Made by a program: the position numbers and the translations under genes
Source: Pseudobdellovibrionaceae bacterium
Lineage (GTDB): Bacteria; Bdellovibrionota; Bdellovibrionia; Bdellovibrionales; Bdellovibrionaceae
Assembly: GCA_947374445.1 (NCBI GenBank)
Contig: CANCBY010000009.1
Coordinates: forward strand, 1-26,663
Reading direction: 5' to 3'
DNA length: 26,663 bases
Shown here: piece after piece, positions 7,150-15,427 of the stretch
Numbering within the stretch: position 1 is the first letter of the stretch
Layout: each line of letters opens with the position of its first letter
Notes under the pieces: model-generated
Told to the model about the DNA's origin: nothing
Seen by the model: only the letters and a program-made list of their open reading frames with translations
Databases searched by the model: none

Positions 7150-8805
7150 GTGGCCCAAACAACAACGCATAGCATAACCGCTGAAGAAAAGAAGGTGATC
7201 TTCGCTTCTTCATTGGGAACCGTTTTTGAATGGTACGATTTTTACCTTTACGGTTCGCTCGCAGCTATCATCAGTAAACAGTTTTTCTCGGGCGTGAATG
7301 AAACAACTGGCTTCATCTTCGCATTGATGGCATTTGCTGCAGGCTTTGCTGTCAGACCTTTTGGTGCGATCTTTTTTGGTCGTCTTGGCGATCTGGTAGG
7401 CCGCAAGTACACCTTCCTTGTTACAATTTTGATCATGGGGGTCTCAACCGCGATTGTTGGACTTCTTCCCTCTTATGAGTCCATCGGGATCACAGCTCCG
7501 ATCATTCTAGTCTTTCTCCGCTTATTGCAGGGACTAGCTCTAGGTGGAGAATACGGAGGCGCTGCCACTTACGTTGCTGAACATGCTCCCATGGGTAAGC
7601 GCGGAGCTTATACTGCTTGGATTCAAACAACAGCAACGCTAGGACTTTTTCTCTCGTTACTCGTTATTCTTGGCTGCCGTACGGCCACTGGTGATGACTT
7701 TGAAAAATGGGGATGGCGAATTCCATTCTTGATTTCAATTTTGTTGCTAATTGTTTCTGTTTATATCAGGGCTCAACTTCATGAATCTCCGGCCTTCAAT
7801 AAAATGAAAGCTGAAGGCAAAGGCTCAAAATCTCCACTCAGAGATTCTTTTGCAAAATGGGGCAACCTCAAAGTTGTTTTGCTTTCACTCTTTGGTGCCA
7901 CGGCTGGACAAGCTGTTGTTTGGTATACCGGCCAATTCTACGCTTTGTTCTTTCTTACAAAAACTCTTAATGTCGATGGCAAAACGGCCAATCTTTTGAT
8001 TGCTGCTGCTCTGGCATTAGGCACTCCGTTCTTTATTTTATTTGGTACTTTGTCAGATAAAATTGGTCGTAAGCCAATTATCATGGCTGGCTGTTTGATC
8101 TCTGCATTGACTTATTTTCCTTTGTTCAAGGCTCTGTCGCAAAACGCCAATCCGGCGTTCTTTCAAGCGCAAGAAAAAAATCCAATCACTGTGGTGGCTG
8201 ACCCCGCTCAATGTAGCTTTCAGTTCGACCCGGTAGGAAAAGCAAAGTTCACATCTTCTTGTGACATTGCAAAAACAGCTCTGGCTTCGAAAGGGATTTC
8301 ATACACGAACGAAGCTGGCCCTGCGGGATCTCCGGCGCAAGTTAAAATCGGAACTCTTGCCGTTATTAGCAGCTTCGAAGGCACTGGCATACCTGCCGAT
8401 GAATTCAAAACCAAAATGGGTGACTTCACCAAGCAAGTGGCCGAAGGGTTGAAAACAGCTGGATACCCAGCCAAAGCAGATCCTGATCAAATCAACTATT
8501 TTATGGTGATACTGATCCTGACCATCTTGGTGATTTATGTGACCATGGTTTACGGACCGATCGCAGCTTATCTCGTGGAACTATTTCCGACGAATATTCG
8601 CTACACTTCGATGTCGTTACCGTATCACATTGGTAACGGATGGTTTGGCGGCTTCTTGCCGACCGTGGCCTTTGCTATGGTTGCGGCCTCTGGAGATATC
8701 TACTATGGATTGTGGTACCCGATTGGCGTGGCTTTGATGACTTTTGTTGTCGGTATGTTGTTCTTGCCTGAGACTCGAACTTGGGATTTAGATCACCACG
8801 ACTAA
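7150..8805 (+). CDS. MHS-family MFS transporter (metabolite:H+ symporter)
   Basis: About 551 residues. The start is GTG 7150 with GGAGG at 7141-7145 upstream; it leaves about 26 residues before the FEWYDFYLYG motif, the usual family layout. Twelve membrane helices are expected. The loop 2-3 motif RLGDLVGRK and its repeat SDKIGRK identify the major facilitator superfamily, and FEWYDF, RLLQGLALGGEYGGAATYVAE and LFPTNIRYTSMSLPYHIGNGW (split) point to the metabolite:H+ symporter group (ProP/KgtP-like). Substrate unknown: osmolyte, dicarboxylate or similar. An unusually long loop of about 120 residues lies between residues about 325 and 447, with C355 and C371. Readings from upstream starts (6988, 7069) lack a ribosome binding site. 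Confidence 0.88.
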   Translation: MAQTTTHSITAEEKKVIFASSLGTVFEWYDFYLYGSLAAIISKQFFSGVNETTGFIFALMAFAAGFAVRPFGAIFFGRLGDLVGRKYTFLVTILIMGVSTAIVGLLPSYESIGITAPIILVFLRLLQGLALGGEYGGAATYVAEHAPMGKRGAYTAWIQTTATLGLFLSLLVILGCRTATGDDFEKWGWRIPFLISILLLIVSVYIRAQLHESPAFNKMKAEGKGSKSPLRDSFAKWGNLKVVLLSLFGATAGQAVVWYTGQFYALFFLTKTLNVDGKTANLLIAAALALGTPFFILFGTLSDKIGRKPIIMAGCLISALTYFPLFKALSQNANPAFFQAQEKNPITVVADPAQCSFQFDPVGKAKFTSSCDIAKTALASKGISYTNEAGPAGSPAQVKIGTLAVISSFEGTGIPADEFKTKMGDFTKQVAEGLKTAGYPAKADPDQINYFMVILILTILVIYVTMVYGPIAAYLVELFPTNIRYTSMSLPYHIGNGWFGGFLPTVAFAMVAASGDIYYGLWYPIGVALMTFVVGMLFLPETRTWDLDHHD

Positions 8806-8830
8806 GCAATTCGCTTTAAAGTAAAAATCA

Positions 8831-8860
8831 AAAAGCCTCACTTCGGTGGGGCTTTTTTTT
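8831..8860. terminator. Bidirectional intrinsic terminator
   Basis: Stem AAAAGCCTCAC (8831-8841), UUCG-type tetraloop TTCG (8842-8845), GTGGGGCTTTT (8846-8856), with the T-run continuing to 8860. One G-T wobble is in the stem. It closes the symporter gene on the plus strand, and the A-run on the left side lets it also end the convergent minus-strand operon. Confidence 0.92.
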
Positions 8861-8874
8861 GTTCAAATTCTGGC

Positions 8875-9741
8875 TCAATCTGCTTTCGGAAACTCGATCC
8901 AGCTCTCGCTTTTTGGAAAATCATTGGGTCTTTTTTCGGTGACCTTCTGCTGACTCAAATAGCCCGTCAAAGCCGAAATAAAAGCTTCAAAGGCATGATT
9001 GTTTTCAATCATTGATTTCATGTCTTGTTGATAGATAAATACACCTAATTTTTCTGAGAGAGCCTGCAAAAAAACTCTTCGGCTTTCATCGCCACCCACG
9101 GCATGACGATGAAATCTCAAATGACTTTTTGAAACTTTTAATTGAAGCCCTAATCTCCAGATCGAAAGCTTCGGTAAGACCTCGATAAATTTCATCTTGA
9201 GTCTGCGCGTGATAAAATGAGCACGAGCCGTGAGCGGAGCTAAATTCGAACCCAAAGCATGATGTAGCTCAAAGGGTTCTTCGAGCTCCTGTGCAAGGTA
9301 GGTTTCAACACAGCGCTGAGTGTAGGGAGTGAAGACTTTTTTAGGTCTCTTTTTTAGGTTTAGTTTTTCATAGTGATTCCGCAGCCATTTGATTTCTTCT
9401 TCGTCACAGACTTCGTAGCCAGGACATTTAAGTTTGCAGCGCATGCATTTTGGCAATTGCAAAGGCACATCGAAGGCCACCGATTCGGTCTCGCCTTCGT
9501 ACTGCGAAATAATTTGATGAATCTTGAGATCTGCCGAAACATCGCCAGGCTCGCTTTTTATTTTTTCAAAAAGTCGGGCTAGAAAAACTTTTTTGTGCTC
9601 AGGATAATACTCAACAACGGCGACACAGGCCTTATCGGACTTGCCACCCGAAAGCGAGACGCCCACAAACCTAGAAAACTTGATCAGCTCTTGAGGTCGA
9701 CGGGTTTTGCGCTGAGTACTTTGAAGCCGGCCTTTTGACAC
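8875..9741 (-). CDS. DUF429-like predicted nuclease
   Basis: Up to 288 residues, related to the DUF429 family of predicted RNase H-fold nucleases. The core begins FVGVSLSGGKSDK (about 25-37); the family's first acidic residue after the 'G-V/I' position is Ser here. The second strand AFDVPLQLP (D91) is intact, followed by a C-x2-C-x3-C-x5-C cluster (C99, C102, C106, C112), possibly zinc-binding. TPYTQR (about 138) and a helical C-terminal half follow. The GTG start at 9741 overlaps the GHMP kinase by 58 nt without a good ribosome binding site. The true start may be nearer residue 20-27, just past the kinase stop. It is the last gene of the six-gene operon. Confidence 0.7.
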   Translation of the reverse strand: MSKGRLQSTQRKTRRPQELIKFSRFVGVSLSGGKSDKACVAVVEYYPEHKKVFLARLFEKIKSEPGDVSADLKIHQIISQYEGETESVAFDVPLQLPKCMRCKLKCPGYEVCDEEEIKWLRNHYEKLNLKKRPKKVFTPYTQRCVETYLAQELEEPFELHHALGSNLAPLTARAHFITRRLKMKFIEVLPKLSIWRLGLQLKVSKSHLRFHRHAVGGDESRRVFLQALSEKLGVFIYQQDMKSMIENNHAFEAFISALTGYLSQQKVTEKRPNDFPKSESWIEFPKAD

Positions 9742-10679
9742 GCGAGAGCCACCCTTTCACGATGAGCCGGCGACACCCAAACTAAGACGCAGCCGCCGCC
9801 CCCTGCTCCACAGATCTTAACAGCCTCGGCTCCCTCGCGCAATGCCAGTTGATTGAGCTCGGTGATTTCTGTGCATGAAAAAGCAGGAGCCAAACGCACA
9901 CGAGCCTCGTATTCATTTCTAAACAAAGACGGGAGTTCTGACCACTTTGATTCTTTGCAGGCCTTAACCATGTCCTGAGAGATCAATTTTAAATCATTTA
10001 ACGCCCTCATCGTGTTCGAGTCTTTTCCGATAGCTCCTTTGAGAACCTCAAAATTATTAAGGCCCGAATGATGCGAGCGCCCTGTGTAGACCAACATAAA
10101 ATGTGAAGACAAAGGTGAACCAACAACCGATTGAACACTCTGCTCAATCCCATCATAACCATAAGTCAAAATGTTCAACCCACCACTGGCTGCTGGATAA
10201 TAGTCTTGAGTTCCAGTGGGAGTATTTAAAACCTCGGCCTCAATGTTGTGAGCCAACTGAACCAACTGATGAGTGGAGCCTGAGCTACGACCACAAAATT
10301 TTTCAAAGGCTTTGAGCAGGCTGATAGTTAGGCTTGAGCTGCCGCCCAAACCGCCGCCCACAGGACTTTCCGAGGAAGTCTTCAAATGAAACCCTTTTTG
10401 CGGCTTCCAATATTTAATTTGAACTTGTAGTAAGTGCATTTTTGGATCTTGATCCGCTAAGCACTCTTGAAGATTTTTATATGTTTTCTTAAGATTTAAG
10501 TCGGCAGATTCCAATATAATTTCACTGCCGGAAGTAGGGATAATTTCTACTCGTGTCCAAATATCAATCGCCACATTCACAGTCTGCGCACCATGCACAA
10601 ACAAAAAAAGTGGCCACAAATCAAGAGTGCCACCAGCAAGATCCACACGTGTCGGAGATTGAACTAAAATTGAACTCAT
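9684..10679 (-). CDS. GHMP-family sugar kinase
   Basis: A 331-residue small-molecule kinase. Motif 1 is SPTRVDLAGGTLD (8-20), the substrate-binding N-terminus. The ATP-binding P-loop is SPVGGGLGGSSSL (105-117). GTQDYYPAASGGLN (156-169) carries the candidate catalytic D159. The C-terminal motif KICGAGGGGCVLV completes the fold. The pattern is closest in my judgement to the heptose-7-phosphate kinase/fucokinase type rather than galactokinase or mevalonate kinase, but the substrate is not determined. The ATG overlaps the DUF4340 stop by 4 nt (10676-10679), so it is translated with the ABC cassette. That suggests a link between a phosphorylated sugar or envelope glycan and the exporter (inference). 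Confidence 0.88.
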   Translation of the reverse strand: MSSILVQSPTRVDLAGGTLDLWPLFLFVHGAQTVNVAIDIWTRVEIIPTSGSEIILESADLNLKKTYKNLQECLADQDPKMHLLQVQIKYWKPQKGFHLKTSSESPVGGGLGGSSSLTISLLKAFEKFCGRSSGSTHQLVQLAHNIEAEVLNTPTGTQDYYPAASGGLNILTYGYDGIEQSVQSVVGSPLSSHFMLVYTGRSHHSGLNNFEVLKGAIGKDSNTMRALNDLKLISQDMVKACKESKWSELPSLFRNEYEARVRLAPAFSCTEITELNQLALREGAEAVKICGAGGGGCVLVWVSPAHRERVALACQKAGFKVLSAKPVDLKS

Positions 10680-12046
10680 TGCTTAATCTCCGTTCCTTTG
10701 ACTTCAACCGGCTTAGCTTGTGCTGTGAGCACTGCTTTCCAGTCGAGCCCGGTCCATTCGGACTCATTTATAGTAAAACCATAAGGAACTAAACTTGATT
10801 TAACAAAGTAAACACTCTTATCAAGACCATTCACTTTGTGCGGTTGCGGCCCAGTCAGCTTTAAATCGAGCAAAAGCTTGCCGTCACCCGAATATAAAAT
10901 CATCTGATCTTGGCTTGCAGACTTATTTACGGCATCATTGGTGCTGATAAACTCAGCCACCTGAAGGCTCGCAACTTTTCCCAAAAGAGTTGTCAAAAGA
11001 CCTTCATTCAAAATAGCTCCCGTCGAGCCTGGAGCCAAACTCCATTTGTCTTTATCCGATGTCATCGTCCATTTTTGTGAGCCCAGATTGATCTCTATCT
11101 TTTTTATATCTTCGCGACGAACCTGAAATGGTTCTGATCGGTCACGCAAAGAGTCGGTATCGAGCCTGTAAATATCGTCGGCATTCTGAGCGGCTAGCTC
11201 CATGCTAAGCCCCAGCTCTTTAACATACAGTACGTGCTTTTTATCTTTTGTTACACCAAACTCGCCAGTCCAAATTTTTCCGTCTTTAAGAGTCAACAGC
11301 AACTTCGCCATAGGAGCTGAGTCTGCTTTTAATCCAAAGCCCGTCACTTGGTTATTTGTAAGATCGGTTAAAAGCTTGCGAACTTTATTCTGATCCAATT
11401 TGATTTGATTTTCTGTCGATTGGATCCAATCATTGCCTTTTTTAGAAAGAGACAATTGATTTTTCCCTTTTTGAAAAAATATTGTTTCAACATCTGCAGG
11501 ACTGAGGCGAGCCCATCTTCGATCACGAAAATCTAAAACCTTTTTTTCAGCTTTCTGCTGCCACGTCGAGCTCACCAAAAAAACCTTATTTTCAGTTCCA
11601 ACCCGGAAGTAAGAATCACCCGAAAAATTCTTTTTTGCAGAAATTAAGAACTCGGCCTCTTCGCCTGAATTCTTACGAATTTTAATTTTAGCCTTGGGCA
11701 TGTCTAATCCGAAGGTCTTCCAATCAATAGCAGCGCCTTCGACCACGACGGCATTTGATTTTTCTAAAACAAGCCCTTCGATAAATGTGGTTATAGACTC
11801 GGAGTCTGCTTTTTCTTGCAAAGGCTCTGTGAACTTCCACCCCTCTGCGGAGCGAACAAGTTTCATTTTCTCAGGACCTTCAAGCCAAGTGAGTTCATCC
11901 ACTTGATCGGCTTTCCAATTAAGGATTAAAGATGTTTCTGACTTGTGCTCTTCATTCTTTTTTTCGCTGACAAAATCAAAAATGGCATAGCCGATCACTG
12001 CCACAGCTAAAATTAAAAAAGCGAGAAAACCTTTTCCTTTTCTCAA
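10676..12046 (-). CDS. DUF4340 protein, partner of GldG-like ABC system
   Basis: A 456-residue membrane-anchored protein. One N-terminal helix (about 8-24) precedes a large presumed extracytoplasmic region of repeated DUF4340 units: FRDRRWARLSPADVETIFF with GNDWIQ, then LRDRSEPFQVRREDIKKIE with KDKWSL. The family is typically encoded beside ABC-2/GldG cassettes; its role is unknown, perhaps a substrate-contacting or scaffold protein. The start is TTG 12046 with AGGAG and 6 nt spacing supplied by the first copy of a 23-bp tandem repeat. That start overlaps a TGA of the repeat-encoded mini-frame (TTGA). The stop overlaps the GHMP kinase. Confidence 0.85.
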   Translation of the reverse strand: MRKGKGFLAFLILAVAVIGYAIFDFVSEKKNEEHKSETSLILNWKADQVDELTWLEGPEKMKLVRSAEGWKFTEPLQEKADSESITTFIEGLVLEKSNAVVVEGAAIDWKTFGLDMPKAKIKIRKNSGEEAEFLISAKKNFSGDSYFRVGTENKVFLVSSTWQQKAEKKVLDFRDRRWARLSPADVETIFFQKGKNQLSLSKKGNDWIQSTENQIKLDQNKVRKLLTDLTNNQVTGFGLKADSAPMAKLLLTLKDGKIWTGEFGVTKDKKHVLYVKELGLSMELAAQNADDIYRLDTDSLRDRSEPFQVRREDIKKIEINLGSQKWTMTSDKDKWSLAPGSTGAILNEGLLTTLLGKVASLQVAEFISTNDAVNKSASQDQMILYSGDGKLLLDLKLTGPQPHKVNGLDKSVYFVKSSLVPYGFTINESEWTGLDWKAVLTAQAKPVEVKGTEIKQ

Positions 12047-12113
12047 GCATGTCTCCTGCGGATCATTATGCGTGTCTCCTTCGTATCATTAAGCATGTCT
12101 CCTTCGTATCCAT
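12045..12113. repeat. Three tandem 23-bp repeats re-encoding the GldG C-terminus
   Basis: Units at 12045-12067, 12068-12090 and 12091-12113. On the minus strand unit 3 encodes the last codons of the GldG-like protein (IRRRHA-stop). The next two units read ATG-IRRRHA-stop again, at 12089-12066 (TAA) and 12066-12043 (TGA). The mini-frames join by one-base TAATG overlaps: 24-nt frames on a 23-bp period. Each unit carries AGGAGA, which sits upstream of the next start, the last one serving the TTG of the DUF4340 gene. Differences between copies are at third codon positions or swap one stop for another. Confidence 0.9.
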
Positions 12114-13630
12114 AAAGTTCCACCCGCTATCAAAAGAGCCAACGGCAATAATATAATGAAACCGAAAATAAAAACATAAAATGCAGTCTCAGACATCTGC
12201 ATTTTTGTAATTCCAATTTCCTTAGGCGTAATACTAATCAGGTTCTCTTCTTTCGCTAAAAACGCAACCGTGTTTAATACCAAGTCACGGTTCAAGTTTT
12301 GATATAAAAGTTGATTGCTAATAAAGTCTGCATCGCCAAAAACCACCGCTGAAAACTCTGGAGCCTTAGGGTCAGCTCCCGCAAAGCGACCTTTGACGGC
12401 CATCGCAACAGTGTATGTCCCAATGGTACCAGCTGTTTTAAATGAGGTGTCTTTGTAGGACATCGTCTTATCTGAAGTTTTGACCAAGGGATCAATTGCA
12501 AGCCCCTCTGGCGCATGCGCAGTTTGCGCTAACGGCATGGGCAACCGAAAAACTGTAAACAAGTTTTTCTCGAAAGGCTTGGTGATTTGATGAGTCGGAG
12601 AAAACTGTATGCCTGTTGTCGCCTGTGGGTTTACAGCCCGCCCCACTTGGGTATCAACAAAGTTCACCAAATATTCTTCTTTCGCTTCAACGCCAAGCTC
12701 GCTAAGAAGAGGCAGCAAATTGTGATGAGACTTTTGTTCTAACGACAATACAAGCGAGCCACCTTTTCTAAGATAAGCTTCGATCGCCTTTATCTCTGGC
12801 TCTAGAAATGCCTGAACTGGCCCGACTACACACAGAACATCCGCATCCGCAGGGACCTCGCCTTTTTCCGACAACGACACTGTTTTCACAGTGTAACGAT
12901 TGCCCTCAAGAAGGCCCTTAAAAGCGCCAATGCCACCAGTCTCACGCAGGTCTTCAAGATTTTTTTCTCCATGTCCTACAGTGAAATAAACCAATTTGTC
13001 TTTTTCGCGAGTCACTTTAACGAGCGCGCTCGTAAGCTCTTGCTCATCGATTTTTTGAATTTGATTTTTTCTGCCCTTGTAATCGACAAAAACAACTCCA
13101 TTGCCTTTATTGACGCCGTATTTTTCGGTGAGATCTGGCCGCTCGTTCACATCAATAAACTCAAGCTTCACAAAAGAGCTTTGGTCTTGATACTTTTTTA
13201 AAAGTTCAATAAAGGCCCTACGGTTTTCTTCAACACCTTCGGCCCCTTTTTGATAAAAGTAAAATACCTGAAGATCTGCGTTCAAACTTTTAAGCAGCTG
13301 AATCGACTGAGCCGAAAGTGTGTTTTGCTGGGCTGACGAAAAGTCAAAAACCTTGTACTTACGAACAGCGATAAAATTGACTGCAATCAAAAAACCCATA
13401 ACCAAACAAATGAGTGCTCCCATACTGAGACCCTGTTTGGTTGTCTTCATGCCAAAAAAATCACGGTAAAATAATCGGTCGTTCCATATCGCTCCACCAA
13501 AAAATCCGATCGAAAGCGCTATGCAAATCCACAAAAAGGGGACCCAGCCTCCAATGAGCAGCCGGATAACCACCGCTGAAACAAAGCTCAACGCCGCCAA
13601 AAGATAAAATATTTTTCCTAACTTAGACAT
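12089..13630 (-). CDS. GldG-like ABC-auxiliary membrane protein
   Basis: A 513-residue protein of the ABC_transp_aux/GldG type. Three N-terminal helices (about 8-28, 30-50 and 70-90) are followed by a long presumed extracytoplasmic region (about 95-470) and a C-terminal helix (about 480-503) ending in a basic WIRRRHA tail. Typical segments are LSAQSIQLLKSLNADLQVFYFY, split here as LSAQSIQLL and LQVFYFY, plus YFTVGHGEKNL and VLCVVGPVQAFLEPE. In Bacteroidota GldG works with GldA/GldF in gliding; in other phyla the cassette's substrate is unknown. The ATG abuts the permease stop with no gap. Gliding is plausible for a Bdellovibrio-like host but not shown by the sequence. Confidence 0.87.
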   Translation of the reverse strand: MSKLGKIFYLLAALSFVSAVVIRLLIGGWVPFLWICIALSIGFFGGAIWNDRLFYRDFFGMKTTKQGLSMGALICLVMGFLIAVNFIAVRKYKVFDFSSAQQNTLSAQSIQLLKSLNADLQVFYFYQKGAEGVEENRRAFIELLKKYQDQSSFVKLEFIDVNERPDLTEKYGVNKGNGVVFVDYKGRKNQIQKIDEQELTSALVKVTREKDKLVYFTVGHGEKNLEDLRETGGIGAFKGLLEGNRYTVKTVSLSEKGEVPADADVLCVVGPVQAFLEPEIKAIEAYLRKGGSLVLSLEQKSHHNLLPLLSELGVEAKEEYLVNFVDTQVGRAVNPQATTGIQFSPTHQITKPFEKNLFTVFRLPMPLAQTAHAPEGLAIDPLVKTSDKTMSYKDTSFKTAGTIGTYTVAMAVKGRFAGADPKAPEFSAVVFGDADFISNQLLYQNLNRDLVLNTVAFLAKEENLISITPKEIGITKMQMSETAFYVFIFGFIILLPLALLIAGGTLWIRRRHA

Positions 13631-14407
13631 TTAAGACCTCCATCGCAGGCTTTCAACCACCCGCTCGCATAAAAATCCAAAAAGCAGAATCAGGCTCAAA
13701 ATAAAAACAACACTGTTGGTACGCACAGTTCCCTCAACGAGACTCGCCAGATGCTGATTCAAAGAGATGTGTTCAAAAATCTGTCGTGCAAGCGGGCTGT
13801 CAACAACCTCAACTCCGATTCCAATAAACCAAATCGATACATTAAAAATGACAGCCATCACGTAAGCGATAATGGCAGACTCCGTCAGAGCACTGCAAAA
13901 AAGATTCATCGCTGCATAAACCGCCGACACCGCAAACATACCCAAAAATGCAATCACCAGCGGCGCCCAAGAAAAACTCGCAAACACAGCAGTCATCGCA
14001 GGATAAGAAAACGCAATGAGGATCAACCCACCGAGCGCTCCTAAAGCCGCAAAATATTTGCCAATCACAATTTGCGCAGAGGTCACGGGCGAGGTCAAAA
14101 GAAGATCAAATGTCCGCATTTTTCGTTCTTCTGCAAAAAGGCGCATTGTCAAAGCCGGCACTACAAAGATGAGCATCAAGTTCAAATAACTCAAATGTCG
14201 CAAGAAAACACCGTAGTGAATATTGAACTGCTGCTGAGGGGCCCCTTGCGCGAACATGGCATTTTTTAGTGCCTCATTAAATACACTCAGCTGAATCGGA
14301 TAAATCCAACTGAAAATCACCGCACAAAAAAAGCAGACCATGTAAAACTGTGGGCCTAAGTAAAAACCTTTGAGCTCTTTTTTAAAAATTGCAAACGTTG
14401 GACTCAT
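13631..14407 (-). CDS. ABC-2 type permease (GldF-like)
   Basis: A 258-residue integral membrane protein with six hydrophobic segments (about 19-40, 73-90, 115-135, 143-167, 176-200 and 233-250). The loop RLFAEERKMRTFDLLLTSPV (about 89-108) after helix 2 is the typical ABC-2 permease coupling region of the GldF/NosY-like group. It forms the membrane channel with the ATPase encoded just upstream; the two genes overlap by 4 nt (14404-14407). The GldG-like gene begins directly after its stop. Exported substrate unknown. Confidence 0.9.
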   Translation of the reverse strand: MSPTFAIFKKELKGFYLGPQFYMVCFFCAVIFSWIYPIQLSVFNEALKNAMFAQGAPQQQFNIHYGVFLRHLSYLNLMLIFVVPALTMRLFAEERKMRTFDLLLTSPVTSAQIVIGKYFAALGALGGLILIAFSYPAMTAVFASFSWAPLVIAFLGMFAVSAVYAAMNLFCSALTESAIIAYVMAVIFNVSIWFIGIGVEVVDSPLARQIFEHISLNQHLASLVEGTVRTNSVVFILSLILLFGFLCERVVESLRWRS

Positions 14408-15351
14408 GATACCACCTCCTGAGATTCCGTCGAGCCGTACGTGAGTTTCAAGAAAATATCTTCAAGGTCAGCTTTGGCAGAGTTGATCTCTAAAAGCCCT
14501 GCACCCGCCTTCATCACATAAGTTGCAACGGCTTCAATCACGTCTTCACCTTCTGTCGTTTCGATCACAAAATCAGAGGGCGTTGCCCCTGATGAAATTT
14601 TTTGTACACCAGAGATATTTTTTAATCCAGTCGCAAGTTCTGATGAATTTCGTCGCACTTTCAATTGAATTTTACGCACACCTTTTTGCAAGCTTGATAG
14701 ATTCGCCAGGCTGTCTTGAGCAACAATATGCCCACGATGGATAATAATAATGCGCTCACAAGTGGCCTGCACTTCGGGCAAAATATGTGTCGACAAAATA
14801 ATTGTGTGCTGACCACGAAGCTCTTTGATTAAATCGCGAATCTCTGCCACCTGCTTTGGATCTAATCCCACCGTCGGCTCATCTAAAATCAAAACCTCTG
14901 GGTCAGACACCAAGGCTTGAGCAATGCCCACCCTTTGCCTGAATCCCTTAGACAAGTTTTGAATGAGTCGCTGAGATACAGAACCCAAATTGGTTTTTTC
15001 GAGGGCCATTGACACATTTTTTTGAATTTTATTTTTTTCAACACCCTTAAGCTCTGCAACAAATTTTAAATAATCCGTCACGAGCATATCGCCATAGACC
15101 GGTGGATTTTCTGGCAAATAACCGATGCGTTTTTTAACCTCAAGCGGAGATTCAAAAACATCAAAACCTGCAATCGAGGCTTGGCCCGATGTTGGTGCCA
15201 TAAAACCTGTGATGATTTTCATCGTTGTCGATTTGCCGGCTCCATTGGGGCCCAAAAAACCAACGACCTCACCTTTTGAAACTGTAAAGTTCAAAGAGTC
15301 GATCGCTTTATTGAGACCATAGCTTTTGGTCAGATCTCGAACTTCAATCAT
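14404..15351 (-). CDS. ABC transporter ATPase (GldA-like)
   Basis: A 315-residue ABC ATPase. Walker A GPNGAGKST (34-42), signature LSKGF (133-137), Walker B LILDEPTVGLD (154-164) and the STHIL switch histidine are intact. A C-terminal extension of about 90 residues after the nucleotide-binding domain is usual for the GldA/NatA-like exporters. The start ATG 15351 has AAGGAGAG upstream. It is the first gene of the six-gene set that continues with permease, GldG-like, DUF4340, GHMP kinase and DUF429-like genes. A promoter may lie in the 76-bp gap (15352-15427) after the NFACT gene, where a short CCTTG/CAAGG inverted repeat (15360-15378) is seen. Confidence 0.92.
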   Translation of the reverse strand: MIEVRDLTKSYGLNKAIDSLNFTVSKGEVVGFLGPNGAGKSTTMKIITGFMAPTSGQASIAGFDVFESPLEVKKRIGYLPENPPVYGDMLVTDYLKFVAELKGVEKNKIQKNVSMALEKTNLGSVSQRLIQNLSKGFRQRVGIAQALVSDPEVLILDEPTVGLDPKQVAEIRDLIKELRGQHTIILSTHILPEVQATCERIIIIHRGHIVAQDSLANLSSLQKGVRKIQLKVRRNSSELATGLKNISGVQKISSGATPSDFVIETTEGEDVIEAVATYVMKAGAGLLEINSAKADLEDIFLKLTYGSTESQEVVS

Positions 15352-15427
15352 TTTACTCTCCTTGTTGATAAACCAAGGAAAGTCTATGCCCTTCGTTCAA
15401 AAAATCAAGAGAGCAAGATGCAGAGCT

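Noticed and set aside
13751..14269. Plus-strand basic frames opposite the ABC permease gene
   Set aside because: They are antisense shadows of the permease with biased His/Arg/Lys composition and no start signals.
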